Below, piece after piece: positions 1 to 8,434 of a stretch of DNA of 33,545 bases. The first letter of the stretch is position 1. Each line of letters begins with the position of its first letter. The stretch comes from Verrucomicrobiaceae bacterium (lineage in GTDB: Bacteria > Verrucomicrobiota > Verrucomicrobiia > Verrucomicrobiales > Verrucomicrobiaceae). The DNA lies in assembly GCA_027489965.1 (NCBI GenBank), contig JAIXZA010000110.1:1-33545 (forward strand), read 5' to 3'. Below the pieces are notes generated by a model. That model saw only the letters and a list, made by a program, of their open reading frames with translations. It searched no databases and had not been told where the DNA came from. Position numbers and translations under genes: made by a program.

Positions 1-1211
1 AAGCCCATGGGGCCGCGGGCGTGGAGCTTGTCGGTGCTGATGCCGATCTCGGCTCCGAACCCAAACTCGCCGCCGTCATTGAAGCGGGTGCTGGCATTGT
101 GCATGACCACGGCGCTGTCGATTTCATGCTGGAAGCGCTCAGCGGCAGCGCGGTCGGCGGTGATAATGCTGTCGGTATGATGCGAGCCGTAGTGATTGAT
201 GTGAGTGATGGCCTCATCGAGATCGGCGACTGTTTTGGCCGATAAAATGAGGTCCAGCCATTCAGTGCTCCAGTCCTGTTCGGTGGCAGGGATGGACTCG
301 ACGCCCAAGAGGGACTGAGCCTCTGGATCGGCGTGAATTTGAACGCCGACTTCCTTTAAACGCTGGCCGATGCGTGGGTAAAAGCTGGCGGCGACCTCGC
401 GATTCACGAGGATGGTTTCGAGCGCATTGCAGACACCCGGTTTCTGGGTCTTGGCATTGACGATGATCTGGGCAGCCATCTCCTGATCGGCATCTGCGGC
501 GACATAGACATGGCAGACGCCGTCGTAGTGCTTGATCACAGGCATGCGAGCCGTAGCCACGACTTTTTCAATCAGGCCTTTGCCCCCACGTGGGATGATG
601 AGATCCAGATAATGGTCCATCTTGGCCATGTGCTCCACGCTGGCGCGGTCGGTGAAAGGGATGAGCTGCACGCTATCGGCAGGCAGGCCCGCTCGTTCGC
701 CACCGGCTTGCAGGGCAGCGGCTAAGGCAACGTTGGAGTCAATGGCCTCGCTGCCACCACGCAGCAGAGTCGCGTTGCCGGTTTTGAAGCAGAGGCTGGC
801 GGCATCGGTGGTGACATTGGGCCGGGATTCAAAAATGATGCCGATGACGCCGATGGGTACCCGCTTCTTGGTGATGTGCAGGCCGTTTGGACGGCTCCAA
901 TCGGTGAGCACCTCGCCCACGGGATCAGGTAGGGTGGCGACTTCGCGGACGGCATCGGCCACGGCTTTGAGTCGCTTCGGGTCCAGCGTCAGACGATCCA
1001 TCATGGCTTTAGACAGGCCGTTCTGGGTCGCGCGGGCCAGGTCCTTGGCATTGGCCTCTAGAATCAGCGTTTGGCGGGCTTCAATTTCGTCAGCCATGGC
1101 CAAAAGAATGGCGTTTTTTTGAGCTGTGGTCAGCTTGACGAGTTCGCGCGAGGCAGCGCGAGCTTTGCGTCCCATCTCCAGGATGGCGGATTGAATATCA
1201 GTGTCAGTCAT
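1..1211 (-). CDS. proA: Glutamate-5-semialdehyde dehydrogenase (gamma-glutamyl phosphate reductase), C-terminus cut by window edge
   Basis: Catalyses the NADPH-dependent reduction of gamma-glutamyl phosphate to glutamate-5-semialdehyde, the second step of proline synthesis, in the cytoplasm. Reading the minus strand from ATG at 1211 gives an uninterrupted frame to base 1, about 403 residues. The family is about 415-430 residues, so only a short C-terminal tail is missing. Family landmarks seen: PIGVIGIIFESRPNVT, CFKTGNATLLRGGSEA, IPRGGKGLI, KHYDGVCHVYV, the active-site segment QKPGVCNALET with catalytic Cys near residue 261, and the near-terminal STRFNDGGEFGFGAEIG. It begins 12 bp after the potC stop on the same strand, so it is probably the last or a late gene of the DUF4407-potB-potC transcript. 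ProB, its usual partner, is not in view. There is no Shine-Dalgarno sequence at the start. Confidence 0.96.
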   Translation of the reverse strand, partial: MTDTDIQSAILEMGRKARAASRELVKLTTAQKNAILLAMADEIEARQTLILEANAKDLARATQNGLSKAMMDRLTLDPKRLKAVADAVREVATLPDPVGEVLTDWSRPNGLHITKKRVPIGVIGIIFESRPNVTTDAASLCFKTGNATLLRGGSEAIDSNVALAAALQAGGERAGLPADSVQLIPFTDRASVEHMAKMDHYLDLIIPRGGKGLIEKVVATARMPVIKHYDGVCHVYVAADADQEMAAQIIVNAKTQKPGVCNALETILVNREVAASFYPRIGQRLKEVGVQIHADPEAQSLLGVESIPATEQDWSTEWLDLILSAKTVADLDEAITHINHYGSHHTDSIITADRAAAERFQHEIDSAVVMHNASTRFNDGGEFGFGAEIGISTDKLHARGPMG

Positions 1212-1223
1212 GTCTTGGATACG

Positions 1224-2003
1224 TCATGCCCTTCGATTCCGCCTCTGCAAACGGAAACTCACGGTCGCGAGCAAGAAGGTGCTGGCGATCATGAGGGTGC
1301 TCAGAGCATTGATCATGGGCAGGCTGCGGCTGGTTTTCATCATGCTGGCCACACGCAGGGGCAGGGTGGTGGTGCCAGGACCCGAGACAAAAAAGGTGAT
1401 GACGTAGTCGTCGATGGAAAGCGTGAAGGCCAAGAGTCCCCCGGCCAGAATGCCCGGCAGTAACAGGGGCAAAAGCACGCGCCGCACCGCCTGCCAGCGT
1501 GAGGCTCCGAGGTCGCGAGCTGCCTCCAGCAGTGTGAAATCAAAGTCCTGCAATCGTGCCAAGACGACCATGGTGACATAGCTGAGGCAAAAGGTCGTGT
1601 GGGCGATCCATAAGGTCAGCATCCCTGTTTCCACCCCCAAGGCGACAAACATGGCGAGCAACGACATGCCCATCAAAATGTCCGGCAGGGCCAGCGGCAG
1701 CGTGACCAGGGTTTGATGCGTGGTTTGGAGCCAGGAGCGGTAACGGTGCAGGGCGAGAGCGGCCAAGGTGCCCAGGATCATGGAGGCTAACGTGGCACAG
1801 GTCGCAACTTGCAGCGTGATAAGTAGGGATTCCCAGATCTCATCGGCTTCCCAGAGCTTTTCATACCATTTGAAGGTGAAGCCTTCCCACGAACCTCCGA
1901 AGCGTGAGGCATTGAACGAATTCACGGCCAGCAAGACCAATGGAGCATGCAAAAATAGCAGCACCACTGCAGTGATCATGAGTGGCAGGCGGGACGATTT
2001 CAT
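1224..2003 (-). CDS. potC: ABC transporter permease, PotC type (spermidine/putrescine uptake)
   Basis: Inner-membrane permease subunit of a polyamine-type ABC importer; 259 residues, close to E. coli PotC (264). The chosen ATG at 2003 overlaps the potB stop as ATGA. The frame stays open upstream to 2114, but those codons lie inside potB and read as non-family sequence. Hydrophobic segments start at residues 7-27 (LMITAVVLLFLHAPLVLLAV). The cytoplasmic EAA loop that contacts the ATPase is LEAARDLGASRWQAVRRV. The PotC-typical stretch SIDDYVITFFVSGPGTTTLP follows, then INALSTLMI. The ATPase (PotA) and binding protein (PotD) are not adjacent, so the substrate is inferred from family resemblance and could be another small cation or opine-like solute. 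Confidence 0.9.
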   Translation of the reverse strand: MKSSRLPLMITAVVLLFLHAPLVLLAVNSFNASRFGGSWEGFTFKWYEKLWEADEIWESLLITLQVATCATLASMILGTLAALALHRYRSWLQTTHQTLVTLPLALPDILMGMSLLAMFVALGVETGMLTLWIAHTTFCLSYVTMVVLARLQDFDFTLLEAARDLGASRWQAVRRVLLPLLLPGILAGGLLAFTLSIDDYVITFFVSGPGTTTLPLRVASMMKTSRSLPMINALSTLMIASTFLLATVSFRLQRRNRRA

Positions 2004-2872
2004 GACCTGTAGGTGCGTTTGCTCAAGCGCGACGATGAGCGTGCTTTGGCAAGCAGTTTGGCGAGAGTTCCCATGGCCAAAACGGCCAGTAGTAAGGCAC
2101 CCGCTAATGCGCAAGCCAGAGGCAGATTCCGATCCGAAAAGGCGCGCTGGACGATCTTGTTTCCCAGCATCTCATCAGCCGTGCCACCGATGAATTGAGG
2201 GATCACATACTGCCCAAGCGAGCAGACAAAGACGATGAGCGCGGCGGAAACGATGCCTTGTCTCACGCCTGGCAGGAACACTTTTCGAAAGGCCTGCCAG
2301 CCGCTGGCACCTAGATCACGGGCGGCATCGATGAGTCTGAAATCGAATTTTTCGGCGGCTGCGTAGAGCGGTAGAATGGCGAAGGGCAGCTGGGTGTAGA
2401 TCATCACGAGCAAGACCGCTGCGGCATGATTGAGCAGGAAGGTTTCTTCATTCACGACATGCAGCCAGAGCAGCATTTGTTTCACTGGCCCTTCGGGATG
2501 CAGCAGCGATCTCCAGGCGAAGATGCGGATGAGGAAGTTGGTCAGAAACGGCAGAACTACCAGTAGTAGCAGGGCATTCCGCCAGCGGGGCGTCAGCTTG
2601 GCTAAATGCCAACTCATGGGCAAAGCCAGGGCTAGGCAGGTCGCTGTCGTGAGAGTGCTAATCCAAAGCGTTCGCCAAATCATCGGCAGGTAAAGAGGGT
2701 CAGCCAGAGCCAGCACTGTCTCTAGCGTCCAGCCTTCAGCCACGCCGCCGCGAAGATCACTCACATGAAAGGCGACGGTGAGGGTCAATAATCCAGGCAG
2801 CGCAAAGAATAGAATCAGCCAACCCAGCGAAGGCAGCGTGAAAATGAATTCCTGTCGATGGGGTTTTGGCAT
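2000..2872 (-). CDS. potB: ABC transporter permease, PotB type (spermidine/putrescine uptake)
   Basis: First permease of the polyamine-type importer, forming a heterodimer with the PotC-like product of the next gene. It has 290 residues from ATG 2872. A GTG at 2914 in the same frame would add 14 residues and has a GAGG three bases upstream, so it cannot be excluded. I prefer ATG 2872 because the sequence after it (MPKPHRQEFIFTLPSLGWL) fits a PotB N-terminus. Six hydrophobic segments are visible, the EAA loop reads AARDLGASGWQAFRKVFLPG, and the family segment around QYVIPQFIGG...MLGNKI is present. The stop overlaps the potC start (ATGA), implying translational coupling and equal expression. 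It lies downstream of a DUF4407 gene, an unusual neighbour for a polyamine transporter. Confidence 0.9.
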   Translation of the reverse strand: MPKPHRQEFIFTLPSLGWLILFFALPGLLTLTVAFHVSDLRGGVAEGWTLETVLALADPLYLPMIWRTLWISTLTTATCLALALPMSWHLAKLTPRWRNALLLLVVLPFLTNFLIRIFAWRSLLHPEGPVKQMLLWLHVVNEETFLLNHAAAVLLVMIYTQLPFAILPLYAAAEKFDFRLIDAARDLGASGWQAFRKVFLPGVRQGIVSAALIVFVCSLGQYVIPQFIGGTADEMLGNKIVQRAFSDRNLPLACALAGALLLAVLAMGTLAKLLAKARSSSRLSKRTYRS

Positions 2873-2926
2873 CGTCCTGATAGAGCAAGCTCTTCGGTTC
2901 AATTCAGCCGGCACTGCCTCGCTGAA

Positions 2927-4642
2927 TCAGGCGCGTGCGGTGGAAGACTTGCGTTTGCTGTCGTCGATAAAAAAGGACTCCATGCGCTGGCGAAGATCGG
3001 CGTAGAAAGCGGAGGCCATTTCTTCGAGCATTTCAGCTTTGCCAGCGATGCCATTGGCGTTCTGTTTCTCGCGCTCGAGACGGATTTTTTCCTGGAAGGT
3101 TTGTTCCAGTTCCATCAGGTGCTCTAGGAAGGCTTTGGCGGCGCGGCTGCGATCCACGCCTTCAATCAGGGAGCGCTCTAAAGGACGATTCTGGGTGATG
3201 TGCAGGAAGGGGCTGTCCACGAGCTGTTTCATGTAGCGATCAAAGCCTTTGAGGAAGGCTAGGCGCTCGCTGGCGAACTTGACTTCATCGCAATCGAGCA
3301 GGGAGTCATAAGGTCCAGGTTTGGAGAAGAACTTCACGACGAGAGGGATGGTGTCCACCAGCATGAATAGCAGAGACAAAACGATGTAGGCAATGAAGGC
3401 GAAGTTTCCGCCCTCGGCTCCCTGATCAAAGAGATCGTGCAGAGCCAGTGTTTGAGTAAGAATGTCGCGGCGAGGTTCATCACGGATCTTGGTGATGCGG
3501 GCTTCCTCATCGGTGCCGAGTCGAGTAATCTCGGCCTGGAGATTGTTAAACTGAACGAGCTGGGCGTCGATCTGAGCTTTGAGAGTTTCGCGGATGGAGT
3601 TTTGCTGGCCGACGAATTGATCCGCCTGCTGCTGCTGGACTTGGCGGCGCAGGGCATCGATCCGATCTTGTTCGGCTTTGATCTTGGACGCATCAGCTAG
3701 GGCTTTGGCATCGAGCGCTGCGTTCACACCATCCTCGGCGGCCTTGATTTCTGCGACGATGGCGACGCGGGTTTGGGTCATGGTATTGAGAATGCCACTG
3801 AGGCGTGCAGACTCGGCGCGGCGCCAGGTGAGCTGGTCTTCCTGGATGCTTTTAGCGCGGGGACCTAGGCCGACGATGCCACTGCGTTGGCCATTGACTT
3901 CCCGTTCAAAGTCGGTCTGCCATTGATTGAGTTCAGTGACGATCTTTTGGCTCTCAGCGCTGATTTTGGCCATTTCCTTATCCAGCGTTTCTAACCGCAG
4001 TTTGCCGGGGGCCACGGCTTCGGCGATTTTTGCTTCACGTTCGGTTTTGGCTTTCTTTTCATCGTCAGTCAGGGGCTTTTCGATGGGCTTGCCATTTTCA
4101 TCCAAGAATTTGGCTGAGAAAGAGGCGTTCCAGGCTTCGCGCTGGGTGGCAATTTCGGTTTCGAGTGTTTTAGCACGAACTTCGACGGCGGCTTTTTGGG
4201 TGACGCCGAGTTGGCGGACTTTGTCGATATCGATTTGTCTCTCAGCTTCGATCACCGAAGTGATGGTATCCCTAAAAAGCAGAAGTGTCAGAGGATGTGA
4301 GATGGTGATGCCCATGAGCGCCGCGACGACGATGCGCAGGCTGAACTGGGAGAGCTTGCGGAAGATGTTTTGATAGGCGCGATAGGTGGCTAAAAGGGCG
4401 CGGTCCACCGTGAGGATGATGAAAGCCCAGACGAGAGAAACGAAACCGATGACCCAAACGTTATCCGTGAGAGTGGAAAGGGCATAGGCACAGGCAATGG
4501 TGGCAAAGGTGGAAGGGACAAGCACGGTGGCACCGAAGGCCACATACTTCCGCCGTTCCCAGGCAGGGCAGGCGTCGAGGTTATCGGCACTGGCTCCTGC
4601 CAGCCAAAAGAAGACGCGTTCGATTCGGTCAAGGATGCTCAT
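2927..4642 (-). CDS. DUF4407 family membrane protein with long coiled coil
   Basis: Matches the DUF4407 membrane-protein family; the function of that family is not established. ATG 4642 (MSILDRIERVFFWLAGA) gives 571 residues. An in-frame TTG at 4678 would add 12 residues of low-complexity sequence and is less likely. Three hydrophobic helices sit in the first ~140 residues (VAFGATVLVPSTFATIA; VWVIGFVSLVWAFIILTVD; RIVVAALMGITISHPLTLLLF). A charged Ala/Glu/Lys/Gln-rich coiled coil runs from about residue 145 to 400. A fourth membrane helix follows near 430 (FAFIAYIVLSLLFMLVDTIP), then a charged helical tail. The long coiled coil flanked by membrane helices suggests an extended scaffold or sensor. 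It heads a minus-strand run with potB, potC and proA and is divergent from the nuclease gene. Confidence 0.82.
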   Translation of the reverse strand: MSILDRIERVFFWLAGASADNLDACPAWERRKYVAFGATVLVPSTFATIACAYALSTLTDNVWVIGFVSLVWAFIILTVDRALLATYRAYQNIFRKLSQFSLRIVVAALMGITISHPLTLLLFRDTITSVIEAERQIDIDKVRQLGVTQKAAVEVRAKTLETEIATQREAWNASFSAKFLDENGKPIEKPLTDDEKKAKTEREAKIAEAVAPGKLRLETLDKEMAKISAESQKIVTELNQWQTDFEREVNGQRSGIVGLGPRAKSIQEDQLTWRRAESARLSGILNTMTQTRVAIVAEIKAAEDGVNAALDAKALADASKIKAEQDRIDALRRQVQQQQADQFVGQQNSIRETLKAQIDAQLVQFNNLQAEITRLGTDEEARITKIRDEPRRDILTQTLALHDLFDQGAEGGNFAFIAYIVLSLLFMLVDTIPLVVKFFSKPGPYDSLLDCDEVKFASERLAFLKGFDRYMKQLVDSPFLHITQNRPLERSLIEGVDRSRAAKAFLEHLMELEQTFQEKIRLEREKQNANGIAGKAEMLEEMASAFYADLRQRMESFFIDDSKRKSSTARA

Positions 4643-4711
4643 AGTGGTCGAAGATGGGGGCAGAGGCGTGACTGTCAATCCAGCGCATTACGAGAGTTTG
4701 GCGCGGGAAGC

Positions 4712-4739
4712 TTGCGAAAAATTGCCGGAAGGGTATAAA
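4712..4739 (+). promoter_or_regulatory. Candidate sigma70-type promoter for the secreted nuclease, placed for a leaderless transcript
   Basis: TTGCGA (4712-4717), a 16-base spacer and TATAAA (4734-4739). The -10 box ends only 11 bases before the ATG at 4751, so transcription would begin within a few bases of the start codon. No Shine-Dalgarno sequence lies in between. The -10 matches consensus at five of six positions and the -35 at four of six. This is a pattern match only. Confidence 0.4.
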
Positions 4740-4750
4740 AAGTTCTCAGC

Positions 4751-7700
4751 ATGCAGTTTTTGCGTCCACTTCATCTGATCGTCTGGATCATTCTCACTGG
4801 AACCGCGTGGGGCCAGCTCAGCTATACGGGTGGGGTGGTATTTCAGGATTTTAATTCGCTGCCCACTACTGGAACTTTTACTTTCAGCGGCAAAGGTCCG
4901 CAGGCTCTGGACCAAGCCCCCATCCTTGCCCTAAGCGCTGTTGGCTGGAGCCTTTTTGCCAATGTCGGCACGCCCTTGGCCTTTGCGGTAGATGGCGGAG
5001 GCAGCACCTCTGCCTCTGTTTACTCGTATGGCACTCCCGGTAGTAGTGAGCGGGCTTTGGGTTTCATGGCCAACAGCACTCGCACCTGCCGCACGGGGCT
5101 GCGATTGTTGAATAATACCCAGCAAACGTTGACGCAAGTCCACCTCTCCTATGTTGGCGAAGAGTGGCGGAGTGGTGGAACTACAAATGCCAATACCCTG
5201 ATCGTGGATTACCGCATCTCGGCGACGGCTTTTGATATTGATGCAGGTGGTAGCTACACGGCTGTGACGGCTCTGAATTTTAACTCGCCGACGAATTACA
5301 TTCAAAGTGTCGGTTTGAACGGCAATCTCAATGCCAACCGCAGCCTCATTACTGCCACGATCAATGTCTCATGGCCTGTGGGTCAGATGCTCATGATCCG
5401 CTGGCGTGATGATGATTCAACCGGAGACGATGATGGCCTTGCCATTGATGACGTGGCTTTTTATGCCACGCCTCAGCCTGTTTCTGCTCCGCAAGTGCTC
5501 AGCACTCTGCCCGTGGCTTCAGCAAGTGGAGTGGCCACAGCTTCACGTCTAACCGTGCTCTTTAATCAACCCGTTACCGCCACTGGAGTTTGGGCACAGT
5601 TGGCCGATGCAAGTATGAATCTTGTGCCAGTGACTTTCAGCGGTGGACAAATGCGTTTTGAGATCACGCCTACATCACGTCTGCTGCCGGGGCAAAACTA
5701 CTCATTGACGATTTTTGCCAGCCAGATCACCAATTCCAGCAGTGCGGCTATGGTCACCAATGTGGTCATTCCATTCACCACACAGTCAGCGAGTTTGAAT
5801 CCACAACTTATCAGTGCTGTTCAGGGAAGTGGCACGGCTACCCCTTTCGCCAATCAAGTGGTAACGGTGACGGGTGTTGTGACGGCCGATTTCCAAGGGC
5901 CTCCACCAGCACTTGGTGGATTTTTTGTGCAGTCATTGGCAGCGGATGTTGACGCCAATGCAGCTACTTCGGAGGGGCTCTTTGTCTATGACTTTAGTTC
6001 TCAAGGTAGTGGTCCTGTGAGTGTAGGTGATCTGGTCACGCTTACTGCCACAGCAGCAGAATTTGGATCCCAGACGCAGCTTTCTAATGTGTCTGCCCTT
6101 AGCCTAAATGGGACTATTTCACTGCCAGCACTTACAGATGCTGCATTGCCCATGCTCACCACGACCTCACTGGAACCCCTCGAAGGCATGAGTGTGCGCT
6201 TCCCGCAGGCGCTGCACGTCACTTCCACAAGCACAAGCTCCAACTTCACCTTCAACTACGCCCGTAATGGCGAACTCATCCTTGCTGCTGAGGGTCCGCT
6301 GATCGAGCCGACGGAGTTCATCGACCCTAATGATGCACCTGCCAGTGGCACGAGTACTAGTGGCAACTCCAACGTCGCTGCAATCACGGCTCAAGCTTCA
6401 GCAACGACACTTCGGACCCTTGTTTTAGATGATGCTAGCACGTCGGTTTATCCATTTCCCACACCCTATTTGAATGCCCAAAACACCCGCCGCTGTGGGG
6501 ATACGGTGACTGGCCTTACTGGTATTCTAAGTTTCAGCAATGGGCGCTATCGCGTACAGCCAACAGGTGCAGTTACTTTTGCAGACACGAATCCACGCCC
6601 AACCGCACCACCTGCGCTTACAGGAAGATTAAAGGTTGTGGCTATGAATGTGTTGAACTACTTCACCACTTTTGGTGGAAGTAATGACCGTGGTGCAGAC
6701 AATGCTGTCGAGTTTCAGCGCCAGAAGGACAAGATTATCTCCGCTCTCATGGGGCTGGACGCAGATATTCTTGGGCTGATGGAAATCCAAAATACCAGTG
6801 GTGCCGTGAGTGACCTCATTACCGCTCTGAATGCTGCCGTAACAGACGATTACACACTCGTCGCCGCACCAGTGAATGGAGTCGGCGGAGATGCCATCCG
6901 CTGTTTGTGGCTATACCGCGCCTCTAAAGTCAGTCTTTTTGGGCCTTGTTATTCTGATGGCGACAGCGTCTGGAATACACCAAACCCACTGAGACAACCG
7001 CTAGCGCAGGTCTTTATCGAAAAAAGCACAGGCGAGCGGTTTCTCGGGTGCTTGAATCACTGGAAATCTAAATCATCCAGCGGTGCTTCGGGCCTGAATA
7101 TCGATCAAAATGATGGGCAAGGAGCTTGGAACGATCTACGCAAACAACAGGCTAATCGGCTCCACGCATGGCTACAAAGCATCGCCACTCTTACCGGGGA
7201 AAATGACATGCTCATTCTGGGTGATCTCAACTCTCTCGGAGAAGAAGATCCGCTGGATGTGTTGCGTGCATTTGGTTATGCAGATCAGAGCGCCCGCTTT
7301 GACGCGAACGATTACAGCTACCGGAATACGGAGCTTCGAGGTCGATTGGATCACGCTTTTGCGACTAGCAGCTTAGACTCACAGATCCTCAGCGGCGGTC
7401 ACTGGCACATCAACGCAGATGAGCCTGCCTTTTATGACTACAACACGGAGAACAAAAGCGCTGCTCATTTGCTGGTGAACGTGGGCACGCCTTTCCGTAG
7501 CAGTGATCACGACCCAATCCTCATGGGGGTGAGTTTGATGCCTCAGTCCACGACTTATGCCATGTGGCAGGCTGCGCGAGTTTGGGTCTCTGCCAGCACG
7601 GCGGCTACGGACGATCCAGATGCGGACGGATTGCAGAATTTGGTGGAGTTTGCCATGAATACGAATCCTGAAATGTCGAGCGCTACTCAGCTGCCGGTGG

Positions 7701-7924
7701 CAGATCGTTTGCAGAATGAGTTACGGTTTGATTACCGTCAGCGTGTGCAGCTCAGTGGCACTCAAATCATCCCTGAATGGTCGGAAGATATGGTTTCCTG
7801 GTCGCTCATGCCAGCTGCTAGCACGCTGCAAAGTCTGGATTTACAGACAGAACTGAAGCGTGCTGTTATTTCGACCGTTGGTAAAGATCGCCTTTTCCTG
7901 CGACTCAGGGTTACTGGGCCTTAG
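4751..7924 (+). CDS. Secreted ExeM/NucH-type extracellular endonuclease, multidomain
   Basis: Predicted secreted DNase/nuclease of 1057 residues, with a likely role in degrading extracellular nucleic acid for phosphate or nitrogen, or in biofilm turnover. Order of parts: signal peptide ([21 protein letters not shown], probable cleavage before QLS); a beta-rich lectin-like or anchor region to ~235; a bacterial Ig-like (Big_5) domain ~245-345 ([26 protein letters not shown]); a YhcR/NucH-like OB-fold ~350-460 ([29 protein letters not shown]); an endonuclease/exonuclease/phosphatase domain ~627-925. The catalytic set is visible: [34 protein letters not shown] and SSDHDPIL. The C-terminal ~120 residues include [15 protein letters not shown], a Ca-type loop common in secreted Verrucomicrobia proteins. 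It stands alone on its strand, and its last 14 bases overlap the 3' end of coaD. Confidence 0.9.
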   Translation: MQFLRPLHLIVWIILTGTAWGQLSYTGGVVFQDFNSLPTTGTFTFSGKGPQALDQAPILALSAVGWSLFANVGTPLAFAVDGGGSTSASVYSYGTPGSSERALGFMANSTRTCRTGLRLLNNTQQTLTQVHLSYVGEEWRSGGTTNANTLIVDYRISATAFDIDAGGSYTAVTALNFNSPTNYIQSVGLNGNLNANRSLITATINVSWPVGQMLMIRWRDDDSTGDDDGLAIDDVAFYATPQPVSAPQVLSTLPVASASGVATASRLTVLFNQPVTATGVWAQLADASMNLVPVTFSGGQMRFEITPTSRLLPGQNYSLTIFASQITNSSSAAMVTNVVIPFTTQSASLNPQLISAVQGSGTATPFANQVVTVTGVVTADFQGPPPALGGFFVQSLAADVDANAATSEGLFVYDFSSQGSGPVSVGDLVTLTATAAEFGSQTQLSNVSALSLNGTISLPALTDAALPMLTTTSLEPLEGMSVRFPQALHVTSTSTSSNFTFNYARNGELILAAEGPLIEPTEFIDPNDAPASGTSTSGNSNVAAITAQASATTLRTLVLDDASTSVYPFPTPYLNAQNTRRCGDTVTGLTGILSFSNGRYRVQPTGAVTFADTNPRPTAPPALTGRLKVVAMNVLNYFTTFGGSNDRGADNAVEFQRQKDKIISALMGLDADILGLMEIQNTSGAVSDLITALNAAVTDDYTLVAAPVNGVGGDAIRCLWLYRASKVSLFGPCYSDGDSVWNTPNPLRQPLAQVFIEKSTGERFLGCLNHWKSKSSSGASGLNIDQNDGQGAWNDLRKQQANRLHAWLQSIATLTGENDMLILGDLNSLGEEDPLDVLRAFGYADQSARFDANDYSYRNTELRGRLDHAFATSSLDSQILSGGHWHINADEPAFYDYNTENKSAAHLLVNVGTPFRSSDHDPILMGVSLMPQSTTYAMWQAARVWVSASTAATDDPDADGLQNLVEFAMNTNPEMSSATQLPVADRLQNELRFDYRQRVQLSGTQIIPEWSEDMVSWSLMPAASTLQSLDLQTELKRAVISTVGKDRLFLRLRVTGP

Positions 7925-8396
7925 CCTGTTTGGCCTTGAGCGCGGCGACCACATGTGGTGGCACGAACTGATTCACATTGCCACCAAGACGGGCGATTTC
8001 CTTCACGAGGCGGCTGCTGATGTAGGTAAGCTCTTCCCGTGGCATGAGAAACATGGTTTCAAGATTTGGCTCCAGTTTCCGGTTCATGAGAGCGAGCTGG
8101 AACTCGAATTCAAAGTCACTCACCGCACGCAAACCTCGGACGAGAGCCATGGCCTGTTGTTGGCGGGCGAAATCGACCAGCAAACCCTCAAAGGGCATCA
8201 CTTTCAAATTAGGTAGGTGCTCAGTGGCGGCTTGGAGAAGCTCCACACGCTCTTCGACGGTGAAGAGGCTCTGTTTGGCATTGTCACGGGCGACAGCGAC
8301 GATGAGCTCATCAAAAAGCCCTGAGGCACGCTGAAGCACGTCGAGGTGCCCATTGGTGATGGGGTCAAAACTTCCTGGATAGATGGCGCGGCGCAT
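7911..8396 (-). CDS. coaD: Phosphopantetheine adenylyltransferase
   Basis: Cytoplasmic enzyme of coenzyme A synthesis: transfers AMP from ATP to 4'-phosphopantetheine to give dephospho-CoA. The ATG at 8396 gives 161 residues, the usual family size. An upstream in-frame GTG (8420) would add eight atypical residues. Motifs: [20 protein letters not shown] at the very N-terminus, with the nucleotidyltransferase (T/H)xGH-type motif as NGH near residues 16-18; [16 protein letters not shown]; and the C-terminal [16 protein letters not shown], which corresponds to the ISSTxVR signature. It follows the transglutaminase-like gene after 38 bases (14 bases to the GTG), so the two are probably co-transcribed. 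Its stop lies inside the convergent nuclease gene's last codons, leaving no room for a dedicated terminator. Confidence 0.97.
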   Translation of the reverse strand: MRRAIYPGSFDPITNGHLDVLQRASGLFDELIVAVARDNAKQSLFTVEERVELLQAATEHLPNLKVMPFEGLLVDFARQQQAMALVRGLRAVSDFEFEFQLALMNRKLEPNLETMFLMPREELTYISSRLVKEIARLGGNVNQFVPPHVVAALKAKQAKAQ

Positions 8397-8434
8397 GGTG
8401 GACCGTAGCGGGGCGTTCACTCAGTGCAAGGGCC

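Noticed and set aside
4673..4678. Perfect TTGACA on the minus strand upstream of the DUF4407 gene
   Set aside because: The matching -10 position is ATCTTC, poor and only seven bases from the ATG, so no promoter is claimed.
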